DNA of 33,109 nucleotides from positions 1 to 33,109 of the forward strand of contig JAPPOV010000034.1 of NCBI GenBank assembly GCA_028873595.1, in the 5' to 3' direction. Source of the stretch: Gemmatimonadota bacterium. Lineage in GTDB: Bacteria; Gemmatimonadota; Gemmatimonadetes; Longimicrobiales; Gaopeijiaceae. A program made the position numbers and the translations under genes. Positions within the stretch are counted from its first letter, which is position 1. Every line of letters starts with the position of its first letter. A model generated the notes under the pieces. That model was not told the DNA's origin, ran no database searches, and saw only the letters and a program-made list of their open reading frames with translations. Below, one piece after another: positions 16,018-24,622 of this stretch.

Positions 16018-17244
16018 ATGCCCGAACCCGCCGCTTGGCGATACGACAAGATCACGAAACCCATGTTCGACGTACCCCGCTCGCACGTGGTGCTCACCGG
16101 ACGCGTTCTGACCATGGCCGGTGACGTGATCCAGGACGGCTTCGTAGAGATCAAGGACGGATCGATTGTCGGAGTCGGAGTCCGCTCGGAGCTCGATGCC
16201 GGGGCAGCCGAAGTAGAAGAGACCGGAGGCACGATCATGCCGGGACTCATCAACAGCCATGCGCATCTGAATTGGGATGGAATCCACGATCTGGCACGTC
16301 AGTCGATGGACGACGCCCGCCCGATTTCGGCATTCAAGGCTGCGGGCAACATGCTGAAGAGCCTGCGCGCAGGCGTCACGATGGTGCGCGACCTCGGCTT
16401 CCACGACATGAACCTCTACTCGAAGCAGGCCGTCGAGCAGGGCATCGTTCCGGGCCCGAGACTGAAGGTGTGCGGCGCGGCAATCATCCAGACCGGTGGC
16501 CACACGTACTGGGTGTGTCGGGAAGCAAGCGGAGCCGACGAGATGCGCCGAGCGGTACGTGAACAGGTTAAGGGTGGCGCCGACCTCATCAAGATCATGG
16601 CGTGCCACGACACCCTCGAGTTCACCGATGAAGAGCTCGAGGCCGTGATCGACGAGACGCACCGTAACGGGCTACCGATTACCGCTCATGCAACGTACGA
16701 CGCGTGCATTGAGCGAGTCGCTCGCTTTGGTGTGGACTGCATCGAGCATGGTGGCTCGATGTCCGCGGAGACCATCGCTCTCCTGCTAGAGAAGGGAATT
16801 CCGGTGGTCACGACCTTCGCCCCCATCGTCCAGCAGAGTCAGCCGGACATCGCGCGAAAATTCGGGATTCCCGAGTGGAAGATCGAAGAGCGCAAGAAGG
16901 CCATCGCGGACCCCGCGCGATACGAAGGCCTCGTCAATGCGGCCAAGGCCGGTGTCCCGATCGTCTTCGGCACGGACGCCGGCAGCCCGGCTGTGGAGCA
17001 CGACGTGATCGCGCCCGAACTCGCTCACATGGTCAAAGTCGGCGTCTGCCCGGACAACATGGACGCGCTCGCCTCGATCACGATCCGTGCGGCGAAGGTT
17101 TCGAACATGGACGACATCATTGGAACGCTCGAGGTCGGGAAGGAAGCCGACGTCATTGTCGTGGACGGCAATCCCGACGAGGACCTCTTCGCCCTCGAGC
17201 GCGTGAAGACCACATTCGTTGCCGGCCGGAGGATGTTCGGATGA
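16018..17244 (+). CDS. Metal-dependent amidohydrolase (imidazolonepropionase/Xaa-Pro dipeptidase-like)
   Basis: This 408-residue TIM-barrel hydrolase has the full amidohydrolase-superfamily metal set: HxH at His81/His83 (INSHAHLNWDG), Lys192 as the probable carboxylated bridging lysine (DLIKIMACHD), His224 (ITAHATY), His244 (CIEHGG) and Asp320 (FGTDAGSP). Beta-sandwich segments flank the barrel. The subgroup containing prolidase-like enzymes (N-acyl or dipeptide carboxypeptidases) and imidazolonepropionase-like proteins fits best. GAGGAG lies 8 nt before the ATG, the best ribosome site in this arm, 32 bp after the M24 gene. Its stop overlaps the second aminotransferase start by 4 bp. It likely hydrolyses an amide or ureide C-N bond in the pathway. 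Confidence 0.94.
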   Translation: MPEPAAWRYDKITKPMFDVPRSHVVLTGRVLTMAGDVIQDGFVEIKDGSIVGVGVRSELDAGAAEVEETGGTIMPGLINSHAHLNWDGIHDLARQSMDDARPISAFKAAGNMLKSLRAGVTMVRDLGFHDMNLYSKQAVEQGIVPGPRLKVCGAAIIQTGGHTYWVCREASGADEMRRAVREQVKGGADLIKIMACHDTLEFTDEELEAVIDETHRNGLPITAHATYDACIERVARFGVDCIEHGGSMSAETIALLLEKGIPVVTTFAPIVQQSQPDIARKFGIPEWKIEERKKAIADPARYEGLVNAAKAGVPIVFGTDAGSPAVEHDVIAPELAHMVKVGVCPDNMDALASITIRAAKVSNMDDIIGTLEVGKEADVIVVDGNPDEDLFALERVKTTFVAGRRMFG

Positions 17245-18419
17245 GCCTGCTCACGGACCGGCTCGCGCCACGCATCGTGGAAGAAGACGGTGCCTTTCGG
17301 ACCCGTATGCTCGGCATAGCAGCGGGTATGAACGACGTCATCGCGCTCGGACGGGGTGACCCGGATTTCCACACACCCGCGCACATTGTGGAGGCGGCGA
17401 AGGCCGCTCTCGACGCGAACCACCACCACTACACGGGACCAACCGGCATCCCGCAACTCCGAGAGGCGATCGCCGAAGATCTGACCCATCGCTACGGCCT
17501 CGATTATGCCGCCGATGAAGTCGTGGTCACGGCAGGTGCGCAGGAAGCGATGATGCTCACGATGCTCGGGATGTGTGCGCCGGGCGACGACGTACTGATC
17601 ACGAGTCCACGTTTCACCTCATACGACACGGCGGTACGGCTCTGTGGAGGCAACCCGATTCCGGTGCCGACCTTCGAACATGACGACTTCGCGCTCGACG
17701 TCGCGGAGATCGAGAAACGCATCACGCCGAGAACGCGGATGTTCGTGCTCGTCTCACCCAACAACCCGACCGGCGCGGTCACGCCGCCGGAAAAGATCCG
17801 GGCGATCGCCGAGATGGCGATCCGTCACGATCTGATCGTCCTCTCGGACGAGATCTACGCCCAAATGATCTACGCGCCGAATGAGCACCTCTCGATCGCA
17901 ACCCTGCCCGGCATGCGCGAGCGAACGATCACCCTGAACGGTTTCTCGAAGACGTATTCGATGACCGGATGGCGGGTCGGCTACCTCGCCGCGCCGGCCG
18001 ACCTGGTCCACATGCTGACCGAACCCCGCCACACGCTCTCGATCAACGCGTGCACGATCAGTCAACATGCCGCACTGGCCGCACTGACCGGCCCGCAGGA
18101 ACCGATCGAGGCAATGATCTCCGAGTACGCGGAGCGCCGCGCGTGGCTCATGCCCGCGCTCGACGACGCCGGATTCACATACGGCCATCCCGGAGGTGCA
18201 TTCTACATCTACACGAACGTATCGTCGTCCGGACTTCCCTCCCCGGACTTTTGCCTGCGACTGCTGGAGGAGACAGGTGTCATGCTCTTCCCCGGCACGA
18301 TGTTCGGCGACGAGACCACCGACTACATCCGCATCAGTTATCTGCAACCGCTGCCCCTGATCCAGGAGGCGATGGAGCGCATCGCCTCCTTCACTGCTCA
18401 CGCCCGGTCCGAGGCCTGA
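17241..18419 (+). CDS. Class I/II pyridoxal-phosphate aminotransferase (second paralogue)
   Basis: This 392-residue fold-type I aminotransferase closely resembles the one at 9129-10316. Shared blocks include GRGDPDFHTPAHIVEAAKAA, SPNNPTGAVTPPEKI, VLSDEIYAQMIYAP and NGFSKTYSMTGWRVGYLAAP (Schiff-base lysine), plus the identical QHAALAALTGPQE stretch. The C-terminal arginine of DYIRISY is in the usual carboxylate-binding position. I chose ATG 17241, which gives a 4-bp overlap with the amidohydrolase stop. The same frame stays open far upstream, but only as an out-of-frame reading of the amidohydrolase gene. The presence of one paralogue in each arm suggests related but distinct amino donors or acceptors. 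Confidence 0.94.
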   Translation: MSLLTDRLAPRIVEEDGAFRTRMLGIAAGMNDVIALGRGDPDFHTPAHIVEAAKAALDANHHHYTGPTGIPQLREAIAEDLTHRYGLDYAADEVVVTAGAQEAMMLTMLGMCAPGDDVLITSPRFTSYDTAVRLCGGNPIPVPTFEHDDFALDVAEIEKRITPRTRMFVLVSPNNPTGAVTPPEKIRAIAEMAIRHDLIVLSDEIYAQMIYAPNEHLSIATLPGMRERTITLNGFSKTYSMTGWRVGYLAAPADLVHMLTEPRHTLSINACTISQHAALAALTGPQEPIEAMISEYAERRAWLMPALDDAGFTYGHPGGAFYIYTNVSSSGLPSPDFCLRLLEETGVMLFPGTMFGDETTDYIRISYLQPLPLIQEAMERIASFTAHARSEA

Positions 18420-18423
18420 CACG

Positions 18424-19848
18424 ATGACCAACCCGAACGCAGACGACCGCTTCGTCGGCATCCAGATCAGTCCGATCAGCTTCGTGGACGAGGGTACCGA
18501 CACGGTGCTCGACACACTCCAGAACCGGGTCGGTGTGAACGTGCTCATGCTGGGCACCGTGAGCTGGCTCGGCCTGAAGTCCGGTCGCTCGATCAGTCAT
18601 GAGCTCGATGGATGGCCGGACCATGGTGTGCCCGAGCCGTATCAGATGCGTGGTGGTGCGTACTTCGATCCGGACCCACGCTATTACGAAGACACCTTCA
18701 TGGCGGACTATCGGAGTCGGGATCCCGAGTTCGCCGGGAAGGACGTCCTGAAGATGGTGATACCGGAAGCACACGAGCGGGGCATGAAGGTCTTCATCGA
18801 GCTGATGGAGCCATTCTTCAAATACGCCGGCCACGGCTCGGCCGGTAACGTCGAGATTCCCACGCTCGCCCAGGCGATGGAGGTCGACCTCTTTGGTCGG
18901 ATCGGAGACTCACCGTCGACGTCGAATCCCGGATATCGCAAGTGGATCCACTCGATGATCGAGGACCAGGTTCGAAATCACGACATCGACGGGGTCATGT
19001 GGTGCAACGAGCGGAATTCCCCTCTAGACACTCTGATCCAGGGCGGAGCGCCGGGCGACTTCTCCGAACCAGCGCGACGTGAAGCCATCGAGCGTGGGAT
19101 CAACGTCGAGGCATGCCGGCAGGCGCTCCTGCGCGTCTACGACGTCATGCAGGAGGCCGCGGCCGGAAAACAGTTCCCGGACGGCGCTCTCGTGGAGTTC
19201 GTACGGGTGCTGCTCGACAATCCCGAGGCACTCGTCTGGGAGAAGTTCTGGCTCGAGCGGAACAAGGATCTCGACCGGGAACTCTATGGCCTGGTGAAGT
19301 GGTGCAAGCCCGACCTGCCCTTCGGACTCAACGTCTGGAACCGGAACCATTTCAACCTGATTCGCCGTGCGCAGTGGCCGTGGGCAGAGCAGACACGGTA
19401 CGCCGATTTCGTGAAGCCGATCACCTATCAGCATCAGGCGGGTGAGGTCTGGGATCGCGAGCTGGGGTACTTCCGAACCACGCTTCTTCGAGACTTCGAG
19501 CCCGACGAGGCGACCCGGGGGCTCTTCCGCATTCTCGGCTTCAACGAGGCTCCGTACGAACAGCTCGTCGCGACCGGCATGGACCCGGACACCTACGTCT
19601 ACGGCCAGTGCGAAGATGCGCTCAGAGGAGTCGACGGTGCCGCCAAGGTCTACATGGGTATCGGAGTAGACGCTCCTCGTACCCGACCGGAGACCGCGAA
19701 ATGCTCGAAAGACATCGTGTACCGTTCGGTCATGGCGACGTACCAGGCAGGTGGTCACGGTGTCGTATTGTCACCGAACTATGCGTCGATGCACCTGACG
19801 CACCTGGACGGTGTCGCGGAAGCGCTGGACGAGCTGGGGATGAGGTGA
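18424..19848 (+). CDS. Unassigned protein, probably TIM-barrel glycoside-hydrolase-like
   Basis: I do not recognise a named family for this 474-residue protein. It has no signal peptide or membrane helix. The pattern of short hydrophobic strands ending in acidic or aromatic residues looks like a (beta/alpha)8 barrel of the glycoside-hydrolase kind: VNVLMLGTVSWLGL, GMKVFIELMEPFFKYAGHG, IDGVMWCNERNSPLD, DLPFGLNVWNRNHF and ADFVKPITYQHQAG. Candidate acids are Glu and Asp in IELMEP, DGVMWCNE and the VLMLG region. It starts 4 bp after the aminotransferase stop and precedes the transporter ATPases, so it is co-transcribed with the catabolic genes. It may cleave a glycosyl or similar bond in the imported compound; that is inference only. 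Confidence 0.8.
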   Translation: MTNPNADDRFVGIQISPISFVDEGTDTVLDTLQNRVGVNVLMLGTVSWLGLKSGRSISHELDGWPDHGVPEPYQMRGGAYFDPDPRYYEDTFMADYRSRDPEFAGKDVLKMVIPEAHERGMKVFIELMEPFFKYAGHGSAGNVEIPTLAQAMEVDLFGRIGDSPSTSNPGYRKWIHSMIEDQVRNHDIDGVMWCNERNSPLDTLIQGGAPGDFSEPARREAIERGINVEACRQALLRVYDVMQEAAAGKQFPDGALVEFVRVLLDNPEALVWEKFWLERNKDLDRELYGLVKWCKPDLPFGLNVWNRNHFNLIRRAQWPWAEQTRYADFVKPITYQHQAGEVWDRELGYFRTTLLRDFEPDEATRGLFRILGFNEAPYEQLVATGMDPDTYVYGQCEDALRGVDGAAKVYMGIGVDAPRTRPETAKCSKDIVYRSVMATYQAGGHGVVLSPNYASMHLTHLDGVAEALDELGMR

Positions 19849-19881
19849 GGAAGCGATGATCTGTCGCGAAGGTCACGCCGC

Positions 19882-20892
19882 GTGAGCACCGACTCTCTGC
19901 TCGAGGTCCGCGACCTCCAGACGAGCTTCCTCCTTGGGGGGCGTGATCCGCTGGCGGCCGTCGATGGAGTGAGCTTCACCGTCGATCCAGGAGAAACCCT
20001 TGCGATCGTCGGAGAGAGCGGATCCGGGAAGTCCGTCACTGCGCTCTCGATCATGCGCCTGCTCCCGGCCCGGGTAGGGCAGATTACACGGGGCTCGATC
20101 CACCTTCGTGGACGTGAACTGACCGGGCTCCCCGAAGAGGAGATGCGAGCGGTCCGAGGCAGTGAGATCGGGATGATCTTCCAGGAACCGATGACGAGCC
20201 TGAACCCGGTGCACACCATCGGAGCGCAGATCTCCGAAGTGCTCCTCGAGCACGAGAAGGTGTCCGCAGCCGAGGCACGGGAACGGGCGATCGCAATGCT
20301 GGAGCTGGTTGGTATTCCCGTGCCCGCGCAGCGGGTCGATAACTACCCGCACGAAATGTCCGGTGGAATGCGTCAGCGGGCGATGATCGCGATGGCTCTG
20401 GCATGCAGCCCGAGTCTGCTCATCGCGGACGAGCCGACCACTGCCCTGGACGTGACCATTCAGGCCCAGATCCTCGACCTCATGGAAGAGCTTCAGGATC
20501 GACTCGGCATGGCGATCATCTTCATCACACACGACCTCGGCGTCGTCGCCCAGATGGCCCAGCGTGTCGTGGTCATGTACGCGGGTCAGGTGGTAGAGAC
20601 CGGACCGGTCGAAGAGATCTTCGAACGTCCACGCATGCCCTATACAGCGGGGCTGATCGCATCGATTCCACGACTGGGGGCAGGCGAGGATGGTCAGCGC
20701 CTCCGGACGATCCCCGGGAACGTCCCGGCACTTTCGGAGCGGCCGACAGGGTGCCGTTTTTCCACCCGATGCCGTCACGTTCAGACCGCGTGCCGCGACG
20801 CGTCCCCGTCGCTCGACACCGTCTCCGACGGTCATGAGGTCCGGTGCCGTCGCTGGAACGAACTCGATCTGGCTGCGGAGGTCGCGTCATGA
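19882..20892 (+). CDS. Peptide/nickel-type ABC transporter ATP-binding protein, DppD/OppD family
   Basis: This 336-residue ATPase energises the DppBC-type permeases encoded in the opposite arm. Walker A is GESGSGKSV (about residue 47), the signature is SGGMRQR, Walker B is [12 protein letters not shown], and the switch histidine is in ITHDLG. The C-terminal oligopeptide-transporter extension has the Cys-containing block [17 protein letters not shown], which in some relatives binds an iron-sulphur cluster. The start is GTG 19882 with GAAGG about 9 nt upstream, 33 bp after the TIM-barrel gene. It overlaps the DppF-type gene by 4 bp. Confidence 0.95.
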   Translation: MSTDSLLEVRDLQTSFLLGGRDPLAAVDGVSFTVDPGETLAIVGESGSGKSVTALSIMRLLPARVGQITRGSIHLRGRELTGLPEEEMRAVRGSEIGMIFQEPMTSLNPVHTIGAQISEVLLEHEKVSAAEARERAIAMLELVGIPVPAQRVDNYPHEMSGGMRQRAMIAMALACSPSLLIADEPTTALDVTIQAQILDLMEELQDRLGMAIIFITHDLGVVAQMAQRVVVMYAGQVVETGPVEEIFERPRMPYTAGLIASIPRLGAGEDGQRLRTIPGNVPALSERPTGCRFSTRCRHVQTACRDASPSLDTVSDGHEVRCRRWNELDLAAEVAS

Positions 20893-21878
20893 GCATCCGG
20901 GAAGACCTCCTTCGTGTCGACGGTCTGGTCAAGCACTTCCCGGTCCGCGGCGGGGCGCTCAACCGGGTCGTCAATCACGTGCAAGCGGTAAGCGACGTCT
21001 CATTCACCGTCCGCCGAGGTGAGGTGCTGGGCCTCGTCGGTGAGAGTGGATCCGGAAAGACGACCGTCGGCCGTCTGGTGCTACGACTGGAGGAAGCCAC
21101 CGCCGGGACGGTCGAGTTCGACGGCACGAACATCATGCAGCTATCGAAGGCCGAAATGCGCCGCTTCCGCAAGCGGATGCAGATCATCTTCCAGGATCCA
21201 TTCGCCAGCCTGAATCCGCGCGAGCGGGTACGCACGGTCATCGGCCATGCACTCGCGTTGCACAACATCGGCGCACCCGCCACGCGTGGTGATCGAGCCA
21301 TCGAGCTCATGGAGCAGGTCGGCCTCTCCGCCGCCCAGCTCGACCGCTTCCCGCACGAATTCTCGGGCGGCCAGCGCCAGCGTATCGGTATCGCCCGCGC
21401 ACTCGCTGTGAACCCGGACTTCATCGTCGCGGACGAGCCTGTTTCCGCGCTCGACGTATCCGTTCAGGCCCAGGTCATCAACCTGCTCAGCGATCTGAAG
21501 GACGAGCTGGATCTCACGATGCTGTTCATCGCTCACGACCTCGCCGTGGTCGAGCATGTCTGCGACCGAGTCGCAGTGATGTACCTGGGCAAGATCATGG
21601 AGATCGCCCCGGCGGCCGCACTCTATGACAAGCCGAATCACCCGTACACGGAGGCGCTCCTTTCCGCGGTACCTACACCCGAACCGGGCAAGAAGCGGAA
21701 GCGGATCGCGTTGACCGGGGATATCCCGAGCCCGATCGACCCTCCCTCAGGATGCGTCTTCCGGAGCCGCTGCCCGCGAGCGGAAGCCATCTGTGCTGAG
21801 AAAACACCGGAGTTGGAACAGGTCGGACCGGATCACTTCAGTGCGTGTCACCTGACAAGGAAGGGTCAGCCCTCGTAG
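20889..21878 (+). CDS. Peptide/nickel-type ABC transporter ATP-binding protein, DppF/OppF family
   Basis: This 329-residue ATPase is the second nucleotide-binding subunit. Walker A is GESGSGKTT, the signature is SGGQRQR, Walker B is [12 protein letters not shown], and the switch histidine is in [26 protein letters not shown] at the N-terminus and the Cys block [17 protein letters not shown] at the C-terminus are typical of DppF/OppF. ATG 20889 overlaps the DppD stop by 4 bp; the longer frame to 20844 lies within that gene and is not needed. It ends the rightward arm. With the genes at 1080-4569 it completes one importer. Confidence 0.95.
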   Translation: MSIREDLLRVDGLVKHFPVRGGALNRVVNHVQAVSDVSFTVRRGEVLGLVGESGSGKTTVGRLVLRLEEATAGTVEFDGTNIMQLSKAEMRRFRKRMQIIFQDPFASLNPRERVRTVIGHALALHNIGAPATRGDRAIELMEQVGLSAAQLDRFPHEFSGGQRQRIGIARALAVNPDFIVADEPVSALDVSVQAQVINLLSDLKDELDLTMLFIAHDLAVVEHVCDRVAVMYLGKIMEIAPAAALYDKPNHPYTEALLSAVPTPEPGKKRKRIALTGDIPSPIDPPSGCVFRSRCPRAEAICAEKTPELEQVGPDHFSACHLTRKGQPS

Positions 21879-22241
21879 GGTTCCACGTGCGCTCGATCGG
21901 GGACACGGCATCCTCAGGCTGCATCACGATCGCGAGCCCCTTGTCCCCTCCGCTGCCCCTCATCTGGGATGGCGGAAGCCCGACCCATTCGCTCATCCAC
22001 TGCACACGGACCCCCATCCCTAGCGACCGGGGCAGACGCCAGACTCCAGGTGCGCTCGCGGAGAGACCCAGGGGCATCGAGGGAGTAGTCCACGATCAGC
22101 CTGCCGCCTCCCATCATTCGTCTCGCCGCCTAAGTCCTATTGCCAACGCCCGTCGTCGAGGGTTCTATGGGGGTCCGTCACGACCTCGCGCCTGGCGAGA
22201 GATCGGCGCCGGAATGGTCTCACCGAAGGAGTTCCGCTCAG
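21879..22241. other. Intergenic stretch without a convincing gene
   Basis: About 360 bp separate the end of the rightward catabolic arm from the secreted beta-propeller gene. The open frames on either strand have no recognisable motif. A short CTCGC/GCGAG hairpin lies at 22185-22199 but has no T-tract. I saw no clear terminator for the DppF-type gene and no strong promoter. The only supported signal is AAGGAG, about 11 nt before the next ATG at 22242. Confidence 0.5.
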
Positions 22242-24527
22242 ATGAATCGCACGAAGGCCCTCTCGTTCCCGTTCGCCGTCGCAGCACTCTTCGCCGTACC
22301 GCTCGCCGCTCAACAGTTCGGCGGACCGATCGCCGTCAGTGGCGATCAGATCCTCGTGGGGGAAGCCGGAAATCAGACTCTCTCGGGTATCGTCTACGTC
22401 TTCGGTGACACGAACGGTACGTGGAGTGAGATCGATCAAATCCGTGTGACCGACGTGGCTCGCTCTCCGGACGGCTTCGGTCGGTCCATCGCGGCCGACG
22501 GGACAACACTCCTCGCAGGAGCACCGCTTGAGAGTGCGGCCTACGTGTTCGAACGCCCGGGGGCAGGAGCTTGGAGTGAACCGACCCGCGTGGTCGGGCC
22601 AGCTGACGGCGGCTTCGGATCGGCCGTTGCGATGACCGAGCAGTTCATGATCATCTCAGCCCCCTCTGAGGGGGCAGGCGTGGTCTATGTGTACGACCGC
22701 TCTTCGCTCCAGAGCCCTGTCCGGGTGGATGCACCCGCTGGCGTTGACGGAGCTTTCGGCGCTCTGCTGGCGACGGACGGCGCTCACCTGCTGGTCGGCG
22801 CACCCGGACCGCGGGCCGCAGCCGGCTCGGTACACGCCTACACGCTGGACGGCCTCGAACCGCTGGGCCAGCTTGCGACCGACGACCTGCCGGAACGTTC
22901 GGCGTTCGGCAGTGCTCTCGCGGTGCACGGCGGGACCGCGTACGTCGGCGCGCCAGGCTTCGATAACCGTGTCGGGGCGGTCTTCGTGTTCGAGTTCGCC
23001 GAGGGTGGATGGACCGAAGGCGCACCGTTGCGCCCTGTCATTGCCGCTCCGAATACACAGTTCGGCACCTCGGTTACGGCGAACGACGACGCGCTCCTCG
23101 TGGGCGCGCCCGGTGCATCTGGCGGCGCCGGGGCCCTCTACCGTTTGAGCGATGCGCAGGGCATGACGCAGGTCAGCATGATGGGCAGCGAGACCGCCGG
23201 TGACGGAGCCGGGTTCGGTGGATCGATCACGGCCGTGGGGGACGTGCTGGCGGTCGGCGCGCTCGGGGTGGACGAACGCGCGGGAGCAGCGGTGATCTTC
23301 GCCGGTGGCACCGAGCGAGGCACGGTCATCAACGAGGCGCGAGGGTTCCCGTCAATCACCGGCGACGAAGTCGAGTGTGCCGAAGGCCGAGCCGACGTCT
23401 TCGAGTGCGAGAGTGTCAACATCGTCTCCTTCCTGCCGATCAACGAGATCGGTGGCGCGCGCGGGACTCGTGTAAACGACATCTGGGGATGGGCAGATCC
23501 GGAGACCGGGATCGAGTACGCGATCGTCGGGCGGACGAACGGGACCTCGTTCGTCGATCTCAGTAATCCCTCAAACCCGGTCTATGTCGGTGACCTTCCC
23601 AAGACTCCGGGCTCACGAAGCGCGATATGGCGGGACATGAAGGTCTACAGTGATCACGTCTATATCGTGGCCGACGGGGCGGGAGCCCACGGAGTTCAGG
23701 TGTTTGACCTCAAGGAACTGCGCCGCTTCGAGGGTGAACCCATCACGTTCGACGAGACCTTCCATTACGATGGCATCCATAGCGCCCACAACATCGTGAT
23801 CAACGAAGACACCGGCTTCGCCTACACGGTCGGGAACAGCGCAGGTGGGGAAACCTGCGGCGGTGGGTTCCACATGTTGAACCTCGAGGACCCGTCACGT
23901 CCGACCTTCAACGGCTGCTTTGCAGACACCAACACGGGTCGTCGCCTGACCGGGTACTCTCACGATGCTCAGTGTGTCGTCTACCACGGCCCGGACAGCG
24001 AGCACGTCGGCAAGGAGATCTGCCTCGGCTCGAACGAGACGGCGCTGAGCATTTCAGACATGACCGACAAGTCCGCTCCGCTCGCGCTCTCCAGCGCGAG
24101 CTACCCGAACGTCGCCTACGCGCACCAGGGCTGGCTGACCGAGGATCACCGATACTTCTACATGAATGACGAGGGCGATGAGCCCGGCGGCCTGGTCGAA
24201 GGAACTAGGACGCTCGTCTGGGACGTGCAGGATCTCGACGACCCAATTCTCGTCTACGAGTACATCGCAGAAACGAGCGCGACGGACCACAACCTCTACA
24301 TCGTCGGGGACCGGATGTATCAGTCGAACTACGACGCCGGATTCCGGGTTCTCGACATTTCGCAGCCGGAGCGCCCGGTCGAGATCGGATACTTCGACAC
24401 CTCGCCGTATCAGGGCGGTGCCTCGTGGAGCAACTATCCCTACTTCGAGAGCGGGCTCATCGCTGTCACCGGGACGGGCGATGGGCTCTTCATCCTGAAA
24501 GATGTCTCGAAGCGCTTGATCAGCTGA
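22242..24527 (+). CDS. Secreted FG-GAP beta-propeller / choice-of-anchor B family protein
   Basis: This 761-residue exported protein starts with a signal peptide (MNRTKALSFPFAVAALFAVP, probable cleavage after LAAQ). Residues of about 24-375 form integrin-type FG-GAP repeats, recognised by recurring GFGRSIA, FGSAVAM, FGALLAT, FGSALAV, FGTSVTA and FGGSITA starts, each followed by a LLVGAPG-like strand. From about residue 390 to the end the protein matches the choice-of-anchor B domain: NEIGGARGTRVNDIWGW, SFVDLSNPSNPVYVG and SAHNIVINEDTGFAY. Paired cysteines (such as CAEGRADVFEC) suit an oxidising compartment. ATG 22242 has AAGGAG upstream; the frame is open to 22140 but lacks a signal there. 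A surface-binding or scaffold role is likely. It is transcribed alone. Confidence 0.9.
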   Translation: MNRTKALSFPFAVAALFAVPLAAQQFGGPIAVSGDQILVGEAGNQTLSGIVYVFGDTNGTWSEIDQIRVTDVARSPDGFGRSIAADGTTLLAGAPLESAAYVFERPGAGAWSEPTRVVGPADGGFGSAVAMTEQFMIISAPSEGAGVVYVYDRSSLQSPVRVDAPAGVDGAFGALLATDGAHLLVGAPGPRAAAGSVHAYTLDGLEPLGQLATDDLPERSAFGSALAVHGGTAYVGAPGFDNRVGAVFVFEFAEGGWTEGAPLRPVIAAPNTQFGTSVTANDDALLVGAPGASGGAGALYRLSDAQGMTQVSMMGSETAGDGAGFGGSITAVGDVLAVGALGVDERAGAAVIFAGGTERGTVINEARGFPSITGDEVECAEGRADVFECESVNIVSFLPINEIGGARGTRVNDIWGWADPETGIEYAIVGRTNGTSFVDLSNPSNPVYVGDLPKTPGSRSAIWRDMKVYSDHVYIVADGAGAHGVQVFDLKELRRFEGEPITFDETFHYDGIHSAHNIVINEDTGFAYTVGNSAGGETCGGGFHMLNLEDPSRPTFNGCFADTNTGRRLTGYSHDAQCVVYHGPDSEHVGKEICLGSNETALSISDMTDKSAPLALSSASYPNVAYAHQGWLTEDHRYFYMNDEGDEPGGLVEGTRTLVWDVQDLDDPILVYEYIAETSATDHNLYIVGDRMYQSNYDAGFRVLDISQPERPVEIGYFDTSPYQGGASWSNYPYFESGLIAVTGTGDGLFILKDVSKRLIS

Positions 24528-24571
24528 GGAGAAGGGCTCGGGTCGAGCATCCAAGAGACATCGACAAGTAC

Positions 24572-24614
24572 GGCAGGTTGCAGGCTTCGAGTTGGAATGA
24601 GGCCTGTGCCTGCC
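24572..24614. terminator. Long hairpin between convergent genes, possible bidirectional terminator
   Basis: GGCAGG-TTG-CAGGC (24572-24585) can pair with GCCTG-TG-CCTGCC (24602-24614) around a 16-base loop. It lies between the end of the FG-GAP gene and the stop of the PhnE-type gene, exactly where two convergent transcripts should end. It lacks a clear T-tract on either side, so its strength as an intrinsic terminator is uncertain. Confidence 0.4.
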
Positions 24615-24622
24615 GCGTCGGC

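Noticed and set aside
16875..17240. N-terminal extension of the second aminotransferase
   Set aside because: The frame is open upstream only as an out-of-frame reading of the amidohydrolase gene; the aminotransferase fold begins at ATG 17241, which overlaps the preceding stop.
21838..22117. Small minus-strand frames of 67-79 codons after the DppF-type gene
   Set aside because: No motif, no ribosome site and no homology I recognise; treated as intergenic.
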